NCBI GenBank assembly: GCA_903827955.1
Contig: CAIKKJ010000051.1
Location: 1 to 39,873, forward strand
Length of the DNA stretch: 39,873 bases
Source of the DNA: an uncultured Verrucomicrobia subdivision 3 bacterium
GTDB taxonomy: Bacteria; Verrucomicrobiota; Verrucomicrobiia; Limisphaerales; UBA11358
Reading direction: 5' to 3'
The first letter of the stretch is position 1. Each line of letters begins with the position of its first letter. Position numbers and translations under genes: made by a program. This document shows positions 1 through 7,998 of the stretch, piece by piece. Under the pieces are notes generated by a model that worked only from the letters and a program-made list of their open reading frames with translations, did not search any database and was not told the DNA's origin.

Positions 1-430
1 GACCCAGTTCGCCGTTGCCGCGGTCAAGGCCGTTGAAGCCGTAGCTGGAAAAATGCGCCAGCGTAGACTGGAAGAATCCCGTCTCCAACGGGCAGTCGAA
101 CAGGGCCAGGTTGGATTGCAAATTGGGCGGCAGGCTGAGATACGGCGGCAGGCAGTCCTTGTAGGCGTAGTAGATATCGTTGGTGAAATAACCCATCGCG
201 TCACCGTGATCCTCCGTATAAAGTTGCAGGGCGAAGCCGATCTGCCGGACGTTGCTCACGCAAACGGTGCGTTTGGCGGCCGCCTTAGCCCGCGCCAGCG
301 CGGGCAGCAGCAGCGCGGCCAGAATGGCGATGATGGCGATGACCACCAGTAATTCAATCAATGTGAACGCGCGTTTCATCCACAACTGATTCTCCATCGG
401 GTTGGCGCCGGTGGCAAGGGCTGTTGTCAT
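1..430 (-). CDS. Type II secretion/type IV pilin-like pseudopilin, truncated at the window edge
   Basis: The reverse strand is open from an ATG at 430 to position 1 with no stop, so the C-terminal part lies outside the window. In-frame ATGs at 397 and 379 are other possible starts; the last gives a leader of only MKRA. The protein has the prepilin signature [20 protein letters not shown]: a short basic leader, cleavage before Phe, Glu at mature position 5 and a long hydrophobic helix. The region after it (positions about 1-300, with [12 protein letters not shown] and FDCP) resembles the large family of Verrucomicrobia/Planctomycetes prepilin-like secreted proteins (DUF1559-type). The residue before the cleavage site is Ala rather than Gly. 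Such proteins are processed by prepilin peptidase and act in pseudopilus-like assemblies or are simply exported that way; the exact role cannot be told. Confidence 0.85.
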   Translation of the reverse strand, partial: MTTALATGANPMENQLWMKRAFTLIELLVVIAIIAILAALLLPALARAKAAAKRTVCVSNVRQIGFALQLYTEDHGDAMGYFTNDIYYAYKDCLPPYLSLPPNLQSNLALFDCPLETGFFQSTLAHFSSYGFNGLDRGNGELG

Positions 431-472
431 GAAGCCCGGCGCCGGAAGCAGGCCGGGTTTCCGCGACAAGAC

Positions 473-772
473 TCACTCAAAATCGTAGATGAGCGCCTTT
501 TGGCAGGTGGGCTTGAATACTTTTTCCACGAACTCGAGGTGCTGCGGATGGACTTGATATGCCTGCTCGGCGGCCTTGTTCGGAAAAATTAGATTGAGCG
601 CGACCTGGTAGGACTGATCCACGACCGGGCGCGGGCTGGGCGACATTTTGCCGACATGAAATTGCAGCACGCCGGGGATGGCCTTGAGATATTGGTTCGC
701 GCCGGCGATGAGTTCATCCGCCGCGTTGGGTTGCGCTGGGTTGGTCCAGAAGATGACGATGTGGGAGAACAT
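473..772 (-). CDS. Dabb (stress-responsive A/B barrel) domain protein
   Basis: This is a 99-residue protein beginning MFSHIVIFWT and ending LIYDFE. It fits the Dabb family, dimeric alpha/beta barrels of about 95-105 residues: an N-terminal beta strand with a HIVIFW pattern, a helix, the segment GVLQFHVGKM and a C-terminal helix with HPQHLEFVEKVFKP. The frame stays open upstream to 1009, but that extension overlaps the opposite-strand amidase start and has no family similarity, so I chose the ATG at 772. Members occur in stress-induced proteins and a few cyclases; no substrate can be assigned. It is divergent from the amidase gene, with 109 bases between the two starts. Confidence 0.8.
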   Translation of the reverse strand: MFSHIVIFWTNPAQPNAADELIAGANQYLKAIPGVLQFHVGKMSPSPRPVVDQSYQVALNLIFPNKAAEQAYQVHPQHLEFVEKVFKPTCQKALIYDFE

Positions 773-881
773 AATTTTATCTTGCGCAGATTTTTCAGCG
801 GAACGACGATAAGGGCAAGCAAGGAATTCAGGATGTGGCGCGCCGCCGTTTGCCGCCGTGTCCGTAAAATGAAAAAGCTGA

Positions 882-3632
882 ATGGTGACGCGTCCATTAT
901 TTTGCATCATTGTCTGCACACTTTTTGCGTGTGCGCCCCTGGCTCGTGCCCAGGAAACGCCGGCGGTCTGGCCGCCGGATGAAAACACCGCCTGGCGTTC
1001 CGCCCTCACGCCGGATGCGGCAGAAAATTATTCCCCAAAATCGGCACGGCAATTTCCACCCGTGATCGCGGCCAAAGCCAGCGGCCCGATTACGCCGGCG
1101 GCGCGCCAGCCGGCGGGCGCGCTTTCGGGCCGCATCGTGTTCATGAATTCCGGCCACGGCTGGACGTGGAGCACCAATAATTTCTGGTATCTGCAGCGGC
1201 CCGCCGCGCTGAATTCCATGAACGAAGATTATGGCAACTGGGATCAGTTGAATTTTTTTGCCGCGTATTGTTTCAACGCCGGCGCGGTCGTGGTCTCGAT
1301 GCGTCCGCTCGGCCAGCAGACGAACGAAGTGGTCTTGGACAACGCCAGCCCCGCCGTGACGTTCGCAGGCACTTGGAACAACAGTTCCTCGACGACTTTT
1401 TTTGGCAATCCGGGCGACGTGCCTTATTGCTTCGCCGCTTTCAACAATTCGGAAACCGCCACGGCGACTTACACGCCGACCATTCCCACGACGGGTTATT
1501 ATCCAGTTTATACTTGGGTGCTGGCGGGCTCGGATCGCGGCGACCAGCTGTATCGCATCCGGCACACGGGCGGTGAATCGCAGCTCCGCATCCCGCATCA
1601 CATGGTCGGCAACGGCTGGGTTTATCTCGGCGAATATTATTTCAACGCCGGTTCCAACGCGGCGAACGGCTCGGTCATCATCAGCAACCTGCGCGGTTCG
1701 ACGAATGGTTCGTATGTCATTGCCGACGCCATCCGTTTCGGCAACGGCATGGGCTCGGTGAATCGCGGCGGCGGCGTCTCCGGCTACCCGCGCGAGGAAG
1801 AAAGCTGCCGCTACTGGATTCAGGCCAGTCTCGGTCAGGGCCAGTCCACCAGCCTTTACGACGCCAGCGACACGGATGAACACGACAGCTGGTCCGCCCC
1901 GCCGCGCATGTCCGCCGAGATGAACCGCGAAACCTCCGGCTCGATGTTCAAGCGCATCCACATCAGTTTTCACTCGAACGCCGGCGGCCAGCGCGGGGTT
2001 GAGGGCTTGATCAACAGCGTGCCCACGCCGAACCAGGCCGCGCTCGCGCAAATCTGCGGCCAGACGGTGAATGACGAACTCGTCAGCCTCGGTTCGCCGC
2101 CGTTGGAATACGGCTGGTTTGACCGCGGCACGAACATCACCTTCGCCGGCGGCTACGGCGAAATCAGCAACAACAGTTTCGTCAATGAGATGGACGCCAC
2201 CATCATCGAGGTCGCCTATCACGACAGCGCCACCGACGCCGCGCTGCTCCGCGACCCGCGCGTGCGCGACGCGGTGGGCCGCGCTGCGATGCACGCCGTG
2301 GTGAAATACATGAACCAGTTCGACACCGTGGATCCCGTGCCGCTGATTTTTTTACCGGAGCCGCCGGCCAATGTCCGCGCCATCGGCATCGCCAGCAACG
2401 TCGTTTCGCTCGCGTGGAACGCGCCGGTCAGCGTGGCCAGCAGCGGCGCGCCGACGAACTACGTCATTTACCAATCCACCAACGGCTACGGCTTCGGCAA
2501 CCCCGTTGCCGTGGGCAACGTCACAAATTATTCCATCTCCAATCTGACGGCCAGCGTGGATTATTATTTTCGGGTCACGGCGGCGAACGCGGGTGGCGAA
2601 TCGTTTCCGTCCGCCGTCGTCGGCTGCCGTCCGCCCGCGACGCCGACGGCCATCAAAGCGCTTTTTGTGAACGGCTTTGACCGTTTTGACCGCACGACAA
2701 ATCTGAAACAAAATCTCGTCGCCCAAAATTACGTTCCGCCCGGCCCGACCGGCGGCAACGAGCGCGTGCTGCCCCGCCACATCAATGCGTTTGATTACGT
2801 CGTGCCGCACGGCAAGGCCATCAGCGCTTACGGCATGGCGTTCGATTCGTGCCATCACAACGCCATCACGAACGATTTAGTCACGCTGACAAATTATCCG
2901 ATTGTGGTTTGGGAGTGCGGCAATGAATCTACCGGCGACGAAAGTTTCAGCAGCGCGGAGCAGACGAAGGTGACGACATTTCTCGCAGCCGGCGGAAATC
3001 TGTTTGTCTCCGGCTCGGAAATTGGCTGGGACTTGGATCGCGCCAGCGGACCGACGACGGCCGACCGGAATTTTTTCCACAACCAGCTGCATGCGGTGTA
3101 TGTCGCGGACAGTTCCGGCTCGTGGAATTTCAACGCCCACAACACCTCGCTGTTCGCCGGCAACACCAACGGCACGTTCGACGACGGCTCGCGCGGCAGC
3201 TATCTGGTTGGCTTTCCTGATGTGATTGCGCCGACGAATTACGGCACGCTCTCCGCCATCACTTACAGCAACGTCACGACCGGCGCGGCAGCGATTGTCT
3301 ATAACGGCACGGCCGGCGGCGGCAAAGTGGTTTATCTCGGATTCCCGTTCGAGACCATCACCAGCGCGACGGTGCGAAACGCCTACATGGCGAGCGCGCT
3401 AAATCTGTTCACCGCCGGGCCGCTGAAATTTGATTCGGCTGCGTTACTATCCGGCAACCAAGTGAAACTAGCCATCAGCGGCGCGGCAGGCGTTTACACG
3501 TTGCAAACCGCCGCCGTGCTCAATGTCTGGGGTTCGCTCACCAACCTGACGAACACCAGCGGCACGATGAACTTCACCAACAGCACGACGAATTGCGCCG
3601 GCAAATTTTTTCGCGTAAAATCGTTTCCGTGA
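882..3632 (+). CDS. Secreted N-acetylmuramoyl-L-alanine amidase-like protein with golvesin-type insert, FN3 and C-terminal domains
   Basis: This 916-residue protein has a signal peptide (residues 1-23, ending LARAQ). Residues 82-155 start an amidase_3-like fold with MNSGHGW (His92 as a likely zinc ligand). Residues about 160-288 look like a golvesin/xanthan-lyase type beta domain (GTWNNSSS, GYYPVYTWVLAGSDR, YVIADAIRFG). The amidase fold then resumes with ISFHSNAGG (His364) and IIEVAYHD (Glu443, likely catalytic), and ends in a helix near 480. A fibronectin type III domain follows (about 494-585), then a region of unknown function (590-840) that may be a glutamine-amidotransferase-like fold, and a short beta-rich C-terminus ending FFRVKSFP. 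Predicted role: cutting the amide bond between muramic acid and the stem peptide outside the cytoplasmic membrane. Family-level calls are from motifs only. A longer frame upstream is absent; the start is ATG 882. Confidence 0.8.
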   Translation: MVTRPLFCIIVCTLFACAPLARAQETPAVWPPDENTAWRSALTPDAAENYSPKSARQFPPVIAAKASGPITPAARQPAGALSGRIVFMNSGHGWTWSTNNFWYLQRPAALNSMNEDYGNWDQLNFFAAYCFNAGAVVVSMRPLGQQTNEVVLDNASPAVTFAGTWNNSSSTTFFGNPGDVPYCFAAFNNSETATATYTPTIPTTGYYPVYTWVLAGSDRGDQLYRIRHTGGESQLRIPHHMVGNGWVYLGEYYFNAGSNAANGSVIISNLRGSTNGSYVIADAIRFGNGMGSVNRGGGVSGYPREEESCRYWIQASLGQGQSTSLYDASDTDEHDSWSAPPRMSAEMNRETSGSMFKRIHISFHSNAGGQRGVEGLINSVPTPNQAALAQICGQTVNDELVSLGSPPLEYGWFDRGTNITFAGGYGEISNNSFVNEMDATIIEVAYHDSATDAALLRDPRVRDAVGRAAMHAVVKYMNQFDTVDPVPLIFLPEPPANVRAIGIASNVVSLAWNAPVSVASSGAPTNYVIYQSTNGYGFGNPVAVGNVTNYSISNLTASVDYYFRVTAANAGGESFPSAVVGCRPPATPTAIKALFVNGFDRFDRTTNLKQNLVAQNYVPPGPTGGNERVLPRHINAFDYVVPHGKAISAYGMAFDSCHHNAITNDLVTLTNYPIVVWECGNESTGDESFSSAEQTKVTTFLAAGGNLFVSGSEIGWDLDRASGPTTADRNFFHNQLHAVYVADSSGSWNFNAHNTSLFAGNTNGTFDDGSRGSYLVGFPDVIAPTNYGTLSAITYSNVTTGAAAIVYNGTAGGGKVVYLGFPFETITSATVRNAYMASALNLFTAGPLKFDSAALLSGNQVKLAISGAAGVYTLQTAAVLNVWGSLTNLTNTSGTMNFTNSTTNCAGKFFRVKSFP

Positions 3633-3655
3633 AGGTGACGGCGGGGATGTCGTGT

Positions 3656-3717
3656 CCCCCTCATCCGGCCTTCGGCCACCTTCTCCCCCACCGGGGGAGA
3701 AGGCCGGGATGAGGGGG
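3656..3717. repeat. REP-like two-stem inverted repeat downstream of the amidase gene
   Basis: An 11-bp arm at 3656-3666 (CCCCCTCATCC) pairs exactly with 3707-3717. An inner 11-bp arm at 3679-3689 (CCTTCTCCCCC) pairs exactly with 3693-3703 around a 3-base loop. Between the left arms lies a small GGCC-TTC-GGCC hairpin (3667-3677). There is no T-run after it, so it resembles a repetitive extragenic palindrome more than an intrinsic terminator. It lies 24 bases after the amidase stop and about 90 before fabD. It could still protect or end the upstream transcript. Confidence 0.75.
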
Positions 3718-3767
3718 CGCTCGGTCAGACAGGCATTCCGCCAACTTTTGGACTGCCGAAATTTAAT

Positions 3768-3795
3768 CTTCGTGACTCTGTGCCTTTGTGGTTAG
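3768..3795 (+). repeat. Three-unit TTCGTG-type intergenic repeat, copy 1 (upstream of fabD)
   Basis: Three units of about 10 bases in tandem (CTTCGTGACT, CTGTGCCTTT, GTGGTTAG) end 9 bases before the fabD ATG, in the fabD orientation. Related copies lie at 5081-5112, 9611-9640, 10341-10370 (minus) and 29551-29582 (minus). Confidence 0.55.
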
Positions 3796-3804
3796 AATTT
3801 TCCC

Positions 3805-4737
3805 ATGAGCAAAACTGCATTGTTATTCGCCGGTCAAGGCGCGCAAGTCGTCGGCATGGGCAAAGACCTCGCGGAAAAATTTCCCTCCGCCAAGGCGTGG
3901 TTCGACCGCGCCAACGCCGCGCTCGGCTACGATCTCGCCAAGATTTGTTTTGAAGGACCGGAAGCGGAACTCACCAAGACCGAACACGCGCAGCCGGGAA
4001 TTTTTCTCGTGAGCTGGGTTGCGTTTCAATTGCTCAAGGAACAAGTGCCGAATCTGAAATTTGAAGCCACCGCCGGTTTGTCGCTCGGCGAATTTACAGC
4101 GCTGACGGCGGCGGGCGCGATGAGTTTTGAGGACGGCCTGCGCGTGGTCCGCCAGCGCGGCAAGTTCATGCAGGAAGCGTGCGACCTAACCAAAGGCGGC
4201 ATGGCCGCGATCATCGGCCTCGACGAAGCGCCGACGCGCGAAGTCTGCGCGGAAGCCGGTGTTGTCCTGGCTAATCTGAATTGCCCCGGCCAGCTCGTCA
4301 TCTCCGGCGAAGCGGAAAAAATTGTGAAGGCTTGCGAACTCGCCAAGGCCAAGGGCGCGAAACGCGCGTTGCCGTTGCCGGTGGCGGGCGCGTATCACTC
4401 GCCGCTGATGGCGAGCGCGCAGCCGAAGCTGGGCGCGGAACTGGCGAAGGTGAATCTAGTTTCGCCCGGCGTGCCGGTGATTTCCAACGTCACGGCGCAG
4501 GCGCACGGAACGGCGGCGGAAATTTCTGCGAAGCTCGTGGAACAGGTTTGCGCGTCCGTGTTGTGGGAGACTTCCGTGCGCGCATTGCTGGCGCAGGGTT
4601 TTACGCGGTTCATCGAACTCGGGCCGGGCACAGCCTTGAGCGGCTTCATGAAACGCATTGATAAAACGGCGACGATGCTGAACGTCGCAGACGCGGCGAG
4701 CTTGGAAGCCACGGTGAAGGCGCTTTCGTCTTCGTAA
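3805..4737 (+). CDS. fabD: Malonyl-CoA:acyl carrier protein transacylase
   Basis: FabD moves the malonyl group from CoA to the carrier protein, giving the extender for fatty acid synthesis in the cytoplasm. At 310 residues it has the normal length. It starts with the family hallmark LLFAGQGAQ (residues 7-14) and has the nucleophile elbow GLSLGEF (Ser93; many relatives have GHSLGE, so the residue before Ser is Leu instead of His). The loop RQRGKFMQ holds the carboxylate-binding Arg, and AGAYHSPLM holds the catalytic His198. The substrate-binding Gln is in GQGAQ. It heads a fab gene group (fabG, acpP, fabF). A three-unit intergenic repeat lies directly upstream. Confidence 0.97.
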   Translation: MSKTALLFAGQGAQVVGMGKDLAEKFPSAKAWFDRANAALGYDLAKICFEGPEAELTKTEHAQPGIFLVSWVAFQLLKEQVPNLKFEATAGLSLGEFTALTAAGAMSFEDGLRVVRQRGKFMQEACDLTKGGMAAIIGLDEAPTREVCAEAGVVLANLNCPGQLVISGEAEKIVKACELAKAKGAKRALPLPVAGAYHSPLMASAQPKLGAELAKVNLVSPGVPVISNVTAQAHGTAAEISAKLVEQVCASVLWETSVRALLAQGFTRFIELGPGTALSGFMKRIDKTATMLNVADAASLEATVKALSSS

Positions 4738-4747
4738 TGTTAGGTTG

Positions 4748-5071
4748 ATGCCGGTTCCTATGAGCAAAACAGTCATCATTCTAGTTGCGGTAATTGTCTT
4801 AGCTATTCAGTTCGCTCTTATCGTGCCCGCAACGATGAATGACACTGCATTCCGCCGTCAGGAACGTTTGGAAGCACATAAATTGATGGCGGACAATCCA
4901 ACATCGGCGAACCAATTGACATTTCAGCGAGAGATGGATCTTGAACAGTATCATCGAACGCACAGTCAGCTTGTTCGCGGCCTGCTATATTTTTGTGCTT
5001 TGACTGTTTTTGAAGGGATGGTTTTTTATTTTTTCTTTCAGCAAATAAAACAGAAACGCACGCCGATTTAA
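4748..5071 (+). CDS. Small two-helix membrane protein of unknown function
   Basis: I do not recognise a family. An ATG at 4748 gives 107 residues, and a second ATG at 4760 (MSKTVIILV) gives 103; a TTG at 4745 is also in frame. The protein has a hydrophobic helix near the N-terminus (VIILVAVIVLAIQFALIV), a polar middle rich in Glu/His/Gln, a second helix near the C-terminus (LLYFCALTVFEGMVFYFFF) and a basic tail. That pattern suggests two membrane spans with the middle loop on one side. The gene is 10 bases after fabD and about 55 before fabG, in the same direction. It is visibly richer in A and T than fabD and fabG, as if it came in separately. It may be cotranscribed with the fab genes. Confidence 0.7.
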   Translation: MPVPMSKTVIILVAVIVLAIQFALIVPATMNDTAFRRQERLEAHKLMADNPTSANQLTFQREMDLEQYHRTHSQLVRGLLYFCALTVFEGMVFYFFFQQIKQKRTPI

Positions 5072-5080
5072 TTTGGAACT

Positions 5081-5112
5081 TTTCGTGTGCATTCGTGTGC
5101 ATTCGTGGTTTA
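5081..5112 (+). repeat. Three-unit TTCGTG-type intergenic repeat, copy 2 (upstream of fabG)
   Basis: Three near-identical units (TTTCGTGTGCA, TTCGTGTGCA, TTCGTGGTTTA) lie 14 bases before the fabG ATG, in the fabG orientation. The unit length is about 10 bases, close to one helical turn. Confidence 0.6.
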
Positions 5113-5126
5113 ACCTTTTGGAAATT

Positions 5127-5870
5127 ATGAGCCAACTTGCCAATCAAATTGCCGTTGTCACCGGAGCGGGTCGTGGAATCGGCCGCGCCATCGCCTTGAA
5201 ATTCGCTGCGGAAGGCGCGGATGTCGTCGTCGTCTCGCGCACGGCGGAAAATTCCGAGAAGGTCGCCGCCGAAATCCGCGCGCTGGGCCGCAAGGCGTGG
5301 GCGCTGGCCGTGGACGTGGCGGATTCCGCCGCCGTGAGCGCCGCAGCTGAGAAGATCCTCGCCGATTGCGGCAAAGTGGACATCCTCGTGAACAACGCCG
5401 GCGTGACGCGCGACGGTTTGCTGATGCGCATGAGCGATGCGGATTGGGACACGGTCATTGACACGAATCTCAAGGGGGCGTTCCTCGTGACGAAGGCGTT
5501 TTTCCGCACGTTCGCCAAGCAGCGCGCGGGTCGCATCATCAACATCACTTCGGTCATCGGCCTCATCGGCAACGGTGGCCAGTGCAATTACGCGGCGAGC
5601 AAGGCGGGGTTGATCGGTTTCACGCAGTCGGTGGCCAAAGAATTGGCCGGTCGCGGCGTGACGGTGAACGCCATCGCGCCGGGTTTTATCGAGACGGACA
5701 TGACCGCCGTTTTGAACGACGAATTGAAGGCGGGCATCCTGAAGGTGATCCCGATGGGCAAATTGGGCGCGGCGGATGACATCGCGCACGCGGCGTTGTA
5801 TCTCGCGAGTCCCGGTGCGCGCTACGTCACGGGGCAGGTGCTGACGGTGGATGGCGGGATGGTGATGTGA
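5127..5870 (+). CDS. fabG: 3-oxoacyl-[acyl-carrier-protein] reductase
   Basis: FabG reduces beta-ketoacyl-ACP with NADPH in each elongation round. The 247-residue protein is a classical short-chain dehydrogenase: the nucleotide motif TGAGRGIG (12-19), NNAGVTRDG near 89-97, and the catalytic Ser142, Tyr155 and Lys159 in INITSVIG and YAASKAG. The C-terminus YVTGQVLTVDGGMVM matches FabG. The frame is open back to 5073, but those 18 codons are translated intergenic repeat, so I placed the start at ATG 5127 (MSQLANQIAVVTG). It lies between the small membrane protein and acpP. Confidence 0.96.
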   Translation: MSQLANQIAVVTGAGRGIGRAIALKFAAEGADVVVVSRTAENSEKVAAEIRALGRKAWALAVDVADSAAVSAAAEKILADCGKVDILVNNAGVTRDGLLMRMSDADWDTVIDTNLKGAFLVTKAFFRTFAKQRAGRIINITSVIGLIGNGGQCNYAASKAGLIGFTQSVAKELAGRGVTVNAIAPGFIETDMTAVLNDELKAGILKVIPMGKLGAADDIAHAALYLASPGARYVTGQVLTVDGGMVM

Positions 5871-5892
5871 TTTTTTGGCGCATGCCAAAAAA
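5871..5892. terminator. Hairpin after fabG with A/T-rich arms
   Basis: TTTTTTGGC (5871-5879) and GCCAAAAAA (5884-5892) are perfect inverted repeats around GCAT, immediately after the fabG stop. The stem has only three G/C pairs, but the T and A tracts give it the look of a weak bidirectional terminator. It separates fabG from acpP. Confidence 0.45.
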
Positions 5893-5952
5893 TTTGTTCG
5901 GAATCGAAGCTTGACGCACAGGGCCTTTTTAGGCTAGAAAAGCAGGACATTT

Positions 5953-6198
5953 ATGGCTGATAAACCACTTGATCAACGTGTAAAAGACATCATCGTCGAA
6001 CAGCTCGGCGTCAAACCCGAGCAGGTCGTGCCCGAAGCCAAGTTCATTGAGGACTTGGGCGCGGATTCCCTCGACACCGTCGAGCTGGTGATGGCCCTGG
6101 AAGAAGAATTCGGCGTGGAAGTGCCGGACGAACAGGCTGAAAAGCTGCACAGCGTCGGCGATGTGATGAAATACATCGAAGAAGCGCAGACGAAGTAA
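5953..6198 (+). CDS. acpP: Acyl carrier protein
   Basis: This is an 81-residue acidic protein with the phosphopantetheine attachment motif [12 protein letters not shown], Ser39 being the modified residue. It carries the growing acyl chain between the Fab enzymes. Length, charge and the [15 protein letters not shown] helix are typical of AcpP. It is followed by a strong hairpin and fabF, the usual acpP-fabF order. Confidence 0.97.
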   Translation: MADKPLDQRVKDIIVEQLGVKPEQVVPEAKFIEDLGADSLDTVELVMALEEEFGVEVPDEQAEKLHSVGDVMKYIEEAQTK

Positions 6199-6213
6199 TT
6201 TGAGCTTTAACTG

Positions 6214-6251
6214 CGGGGCAGTTTTGGCTGGACACAGCCCAAACTGCCCCG
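6214..6251 (+). terminator. Strong hairpin between acpP and fabF (terminator or attenuator)
   Basis: The arm CGGGGCAGTTT (6214-6224) pairs exactly with 6241-6251, and GGCT/AGCC extend the stem inside it. A T-rich stretch (TTTCATTTT) follows, and the fabF ATG lies 12 bases after the stem. It could stop most acpP transcripts and so make acpP more abundant than fabF, or act as an RNA-stability element. Confidence 0.6.
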
Positions 6252-6263
6252 TTTCATTTTCTC

Positions 6264-7523
6264 ATGGCAAACTCATATTCCGAACGCCGCGTGGTCATCA
6301 CGGGCCTGGGCTGCGTCACGCCGCTCGGCAATGACCCGGATACTTTCTGGAAAAATCTCATCGCCGGCCAATGCGGCATTGACAAAATCACCGCGTTCGA
6401 TGCCTCGCCTTACGACACGAAAATTGCTGGCGAAGTGAAAAACTTTGACCCGACGCCCGCGTTTCCCTCGCCGAAAGATGTCCGCCGCGCCGACCGCTAC
6501 TCGCAATTTGCCATCTACGCCGCGTGGACGGCGCTGAAGGATTCCGGCCTCGACCTCGCGAAGGAAAATCTGGATGAAATCGGCGTGTTCCTCGGCTCCG
6601 GCATCGGCGGCCTTACGACGACCAGCGATCAGTTGAAGATCTTGAACGAACGCGGTCCCAGTCGCGTCTCGCCGTTCACGATTCCCATGTTGATCTCCAA
6701 CATGGCATCGGGGCTCGTCTCGATGTATTTCAATCTGCGCGGGCCGAACTTTGCCACCTGCTCTGCCTGCGCCACCGCCAACCACGCCATCGGCGAGGCC
6801 TGGCGCACCATCAAGGCCGGCGACGCCCAAATCATGTTTGCCGGCGGCTCCGAAGCGGCGGTCATCCCCATCGGTATCGCCGGCTTCTGCGCCATGCGCG
6901 CCATGAGCACGCGCAATGACGATCCCAAAGCAGCGTCCCGACCGTTCGACAAAGACCGCGACGGCTTCGTCATGGGCGAAGGCGCGGGCGTTTTGGTCTT
7001 GGAAGAATTGGAGCACGCCAAGAAACGCGGCGCGCAAATCTATTGCGAAATTTCCGGCTACGGCAACACCGCCGACGCGCATCACCTCACCGCGCCGTCA
7101 CCCGGCGGCGAAGGCGCGGCGCGTTGCATGAAAATGGCGCTCCGCACCGGCGGCCTGAACCTCACGGACGTCACCTACATCAACGCCCACGGCACGTCCA
7201 CGCCGCAAGGCGACGTCTGCGAAACGCAGGCCATCAAATCCGTTTTCGGCGACCACGCGAAAAAACTCGTCGTCAGCTCCACCAAAGGCGCGACCGGCCA
7301 CATGCTCGGCGCGGCTGGCGCGGTTGAAATGACCGCCTGCGCGCTGGCCATCAAGCACGGCATCGTGCCGCCGACCATCAATTACACCACGCCTGACCCC
7401 GAGTGCGATTTGGATTACGTCCCGAACACCGCGCGGCAGATGCCGGTGAACGCCATCGTGAACAACTCCTTCGGCTTCGGCGGGCATAACTCGACGATTG
7501 CGGCGAAGAAGTTTGTAGGGTGA
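6264..7523 (+). CDS. fabF: 3-oxoacyl-[acyl-carrier-protein] synthase II
   Basis: FabF condenses acyl-ACP with malonyl-ACP. The 419-residue protein has the ketosynthase fold with the nucleophile in SACATAN (Cys169), the catalytic His309 in NAHGTSTPQGD, and Lys341/His346 in KGATGHMLGAAG. The Cys-His-His pattern makes it FabB/FabF type rather than FabH. The N-terminus RRVVITGLGCVTPLG and C-terminus NSFGFGGHN are typical. It lies directly after acpP. One base separates its stop from the following small gene, suggesting cotranscription. Confidence 0.97.
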   Translation: MANSYSERRVVITGLGCVTPLGNDPDTFWKNLIAGQCGIDKITAFDASPYDTKIAGEVKNFDPTPAFPSPKDVRRADRYSQFAIYAAWTALKDSGLDLAKENLDEIGVFLGSGIGGLTTTSDQLKILNERGPSRVSPFTIPMLISNMASGLVSMYFNLRGPNFATCSACATANHAIGEAWRTIKAGDAQIMFAGGSEAAVIPIGIAGFCAMRAMSTRNDDPKAASRPFDKDRDGFVMGEGAGVLVLEELEHAKKRGAQIYCEISGYGNTADAHHLTAPSPGGEGAARCMKMALRTGGLNLTDVTYINAHGTSTPQGDVCETQAIKSVFGDHAKKLVVSSTKGATGHMLGAAGAVEMTACALAIKHGIVPPTINYTTPDPECDLDYVPNTARQMPVNAIVNNSFGFGGHNSTIAAKKFVG

Positions 7524-7524
7524 A

Positions 7525-7998
7525 ATGAAACCTGAGCCGCCAAATAAAACGGGCGTGCAAAAGACGATCATCATATTTGCGGCTGCAATTACTTTTATAA
7601 TTGCAGCCGTTTTTATTGCTGGTTTTATTTGGTGGCACACTCCACCAAGGTTTGTTGTTGAGGCAGATGCAGGATTCAAGAAAGCTAAAAGCACCATTGA
7701 CCCGGAAGTGGTGCGGGCGTGGGCTTTAGAATGTATCCAGAAAAACGCCTCCCGAAAAGAGATCGCTAATTTAATGCCTGAATCAATGCGGAATCTTTAT
7801 GGTGAACCTCCAGATGCTTGGGTGGATGGCTCCAGCTTAAACTTGTTGTGGGGCGGCGGCTTTTTCCACTGGGGATTTTACATTGGAAATACAAATGAAA
7901 CCATGCCGTTCAATTCAGAAAACCACGAATACCCATACAATTTTGAATGGCGACCGGGAATTTATTACACGCGAGAAGCAAAGTGGGAACTACAATGA
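7525..7998 (+). CDS. Single-span membrane protein of unknown function
   Basis: I do not recognise a named family. The 157-residue product has a basic N-terminus, one hydrophobic helix (about residues 16-36, TIIIFAAAITFIIAAVFIAG) and an extracytoplasmic-type soluble part containing GGGFFHWGFYIG and an aromatic-rich end (PYNFEWRPGIYY). The base composition is clearly AT-richer than in fabF and the phosphorylase. Its stop overlaps the next gene's start (ATGA at 7995-7998), so the downstream phosphorylase is probably translationally coupled to it. With the gene at 4748 it makes two orphan membrane-protein genes placed in this metabolic block. Confidence 0.75.
   Translation: MKPEPPNKTGVQKTIIIFAAAITFIIAAVFIAGFIWWHTPPRFVVEADAGFKKAKSTIDPEVVRAWALECIQKNASRKEIANLMPESMRNLYGEPPDAWVDGSSLNLLWGGGFFHWGFYIGNTNETMPFNSENHEYPYNFEWRPGIYYTREAKWELQ

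Noticed and set aside
897-2294. A 465-codon open frame on the minus strand across the amidase gene
   Set aside because: It is antisense to a gene with clear domains, is rich in Arg, Ala and Val as expected from reading GC-rich codons backward, and has no recognisable motif.
4818-5888. A 356-codon minus-strand frame across fabG
   Set aside because: It mirrors the fabG coding strand and spans two genes and gaps; its composition is typical of a shadow frame.
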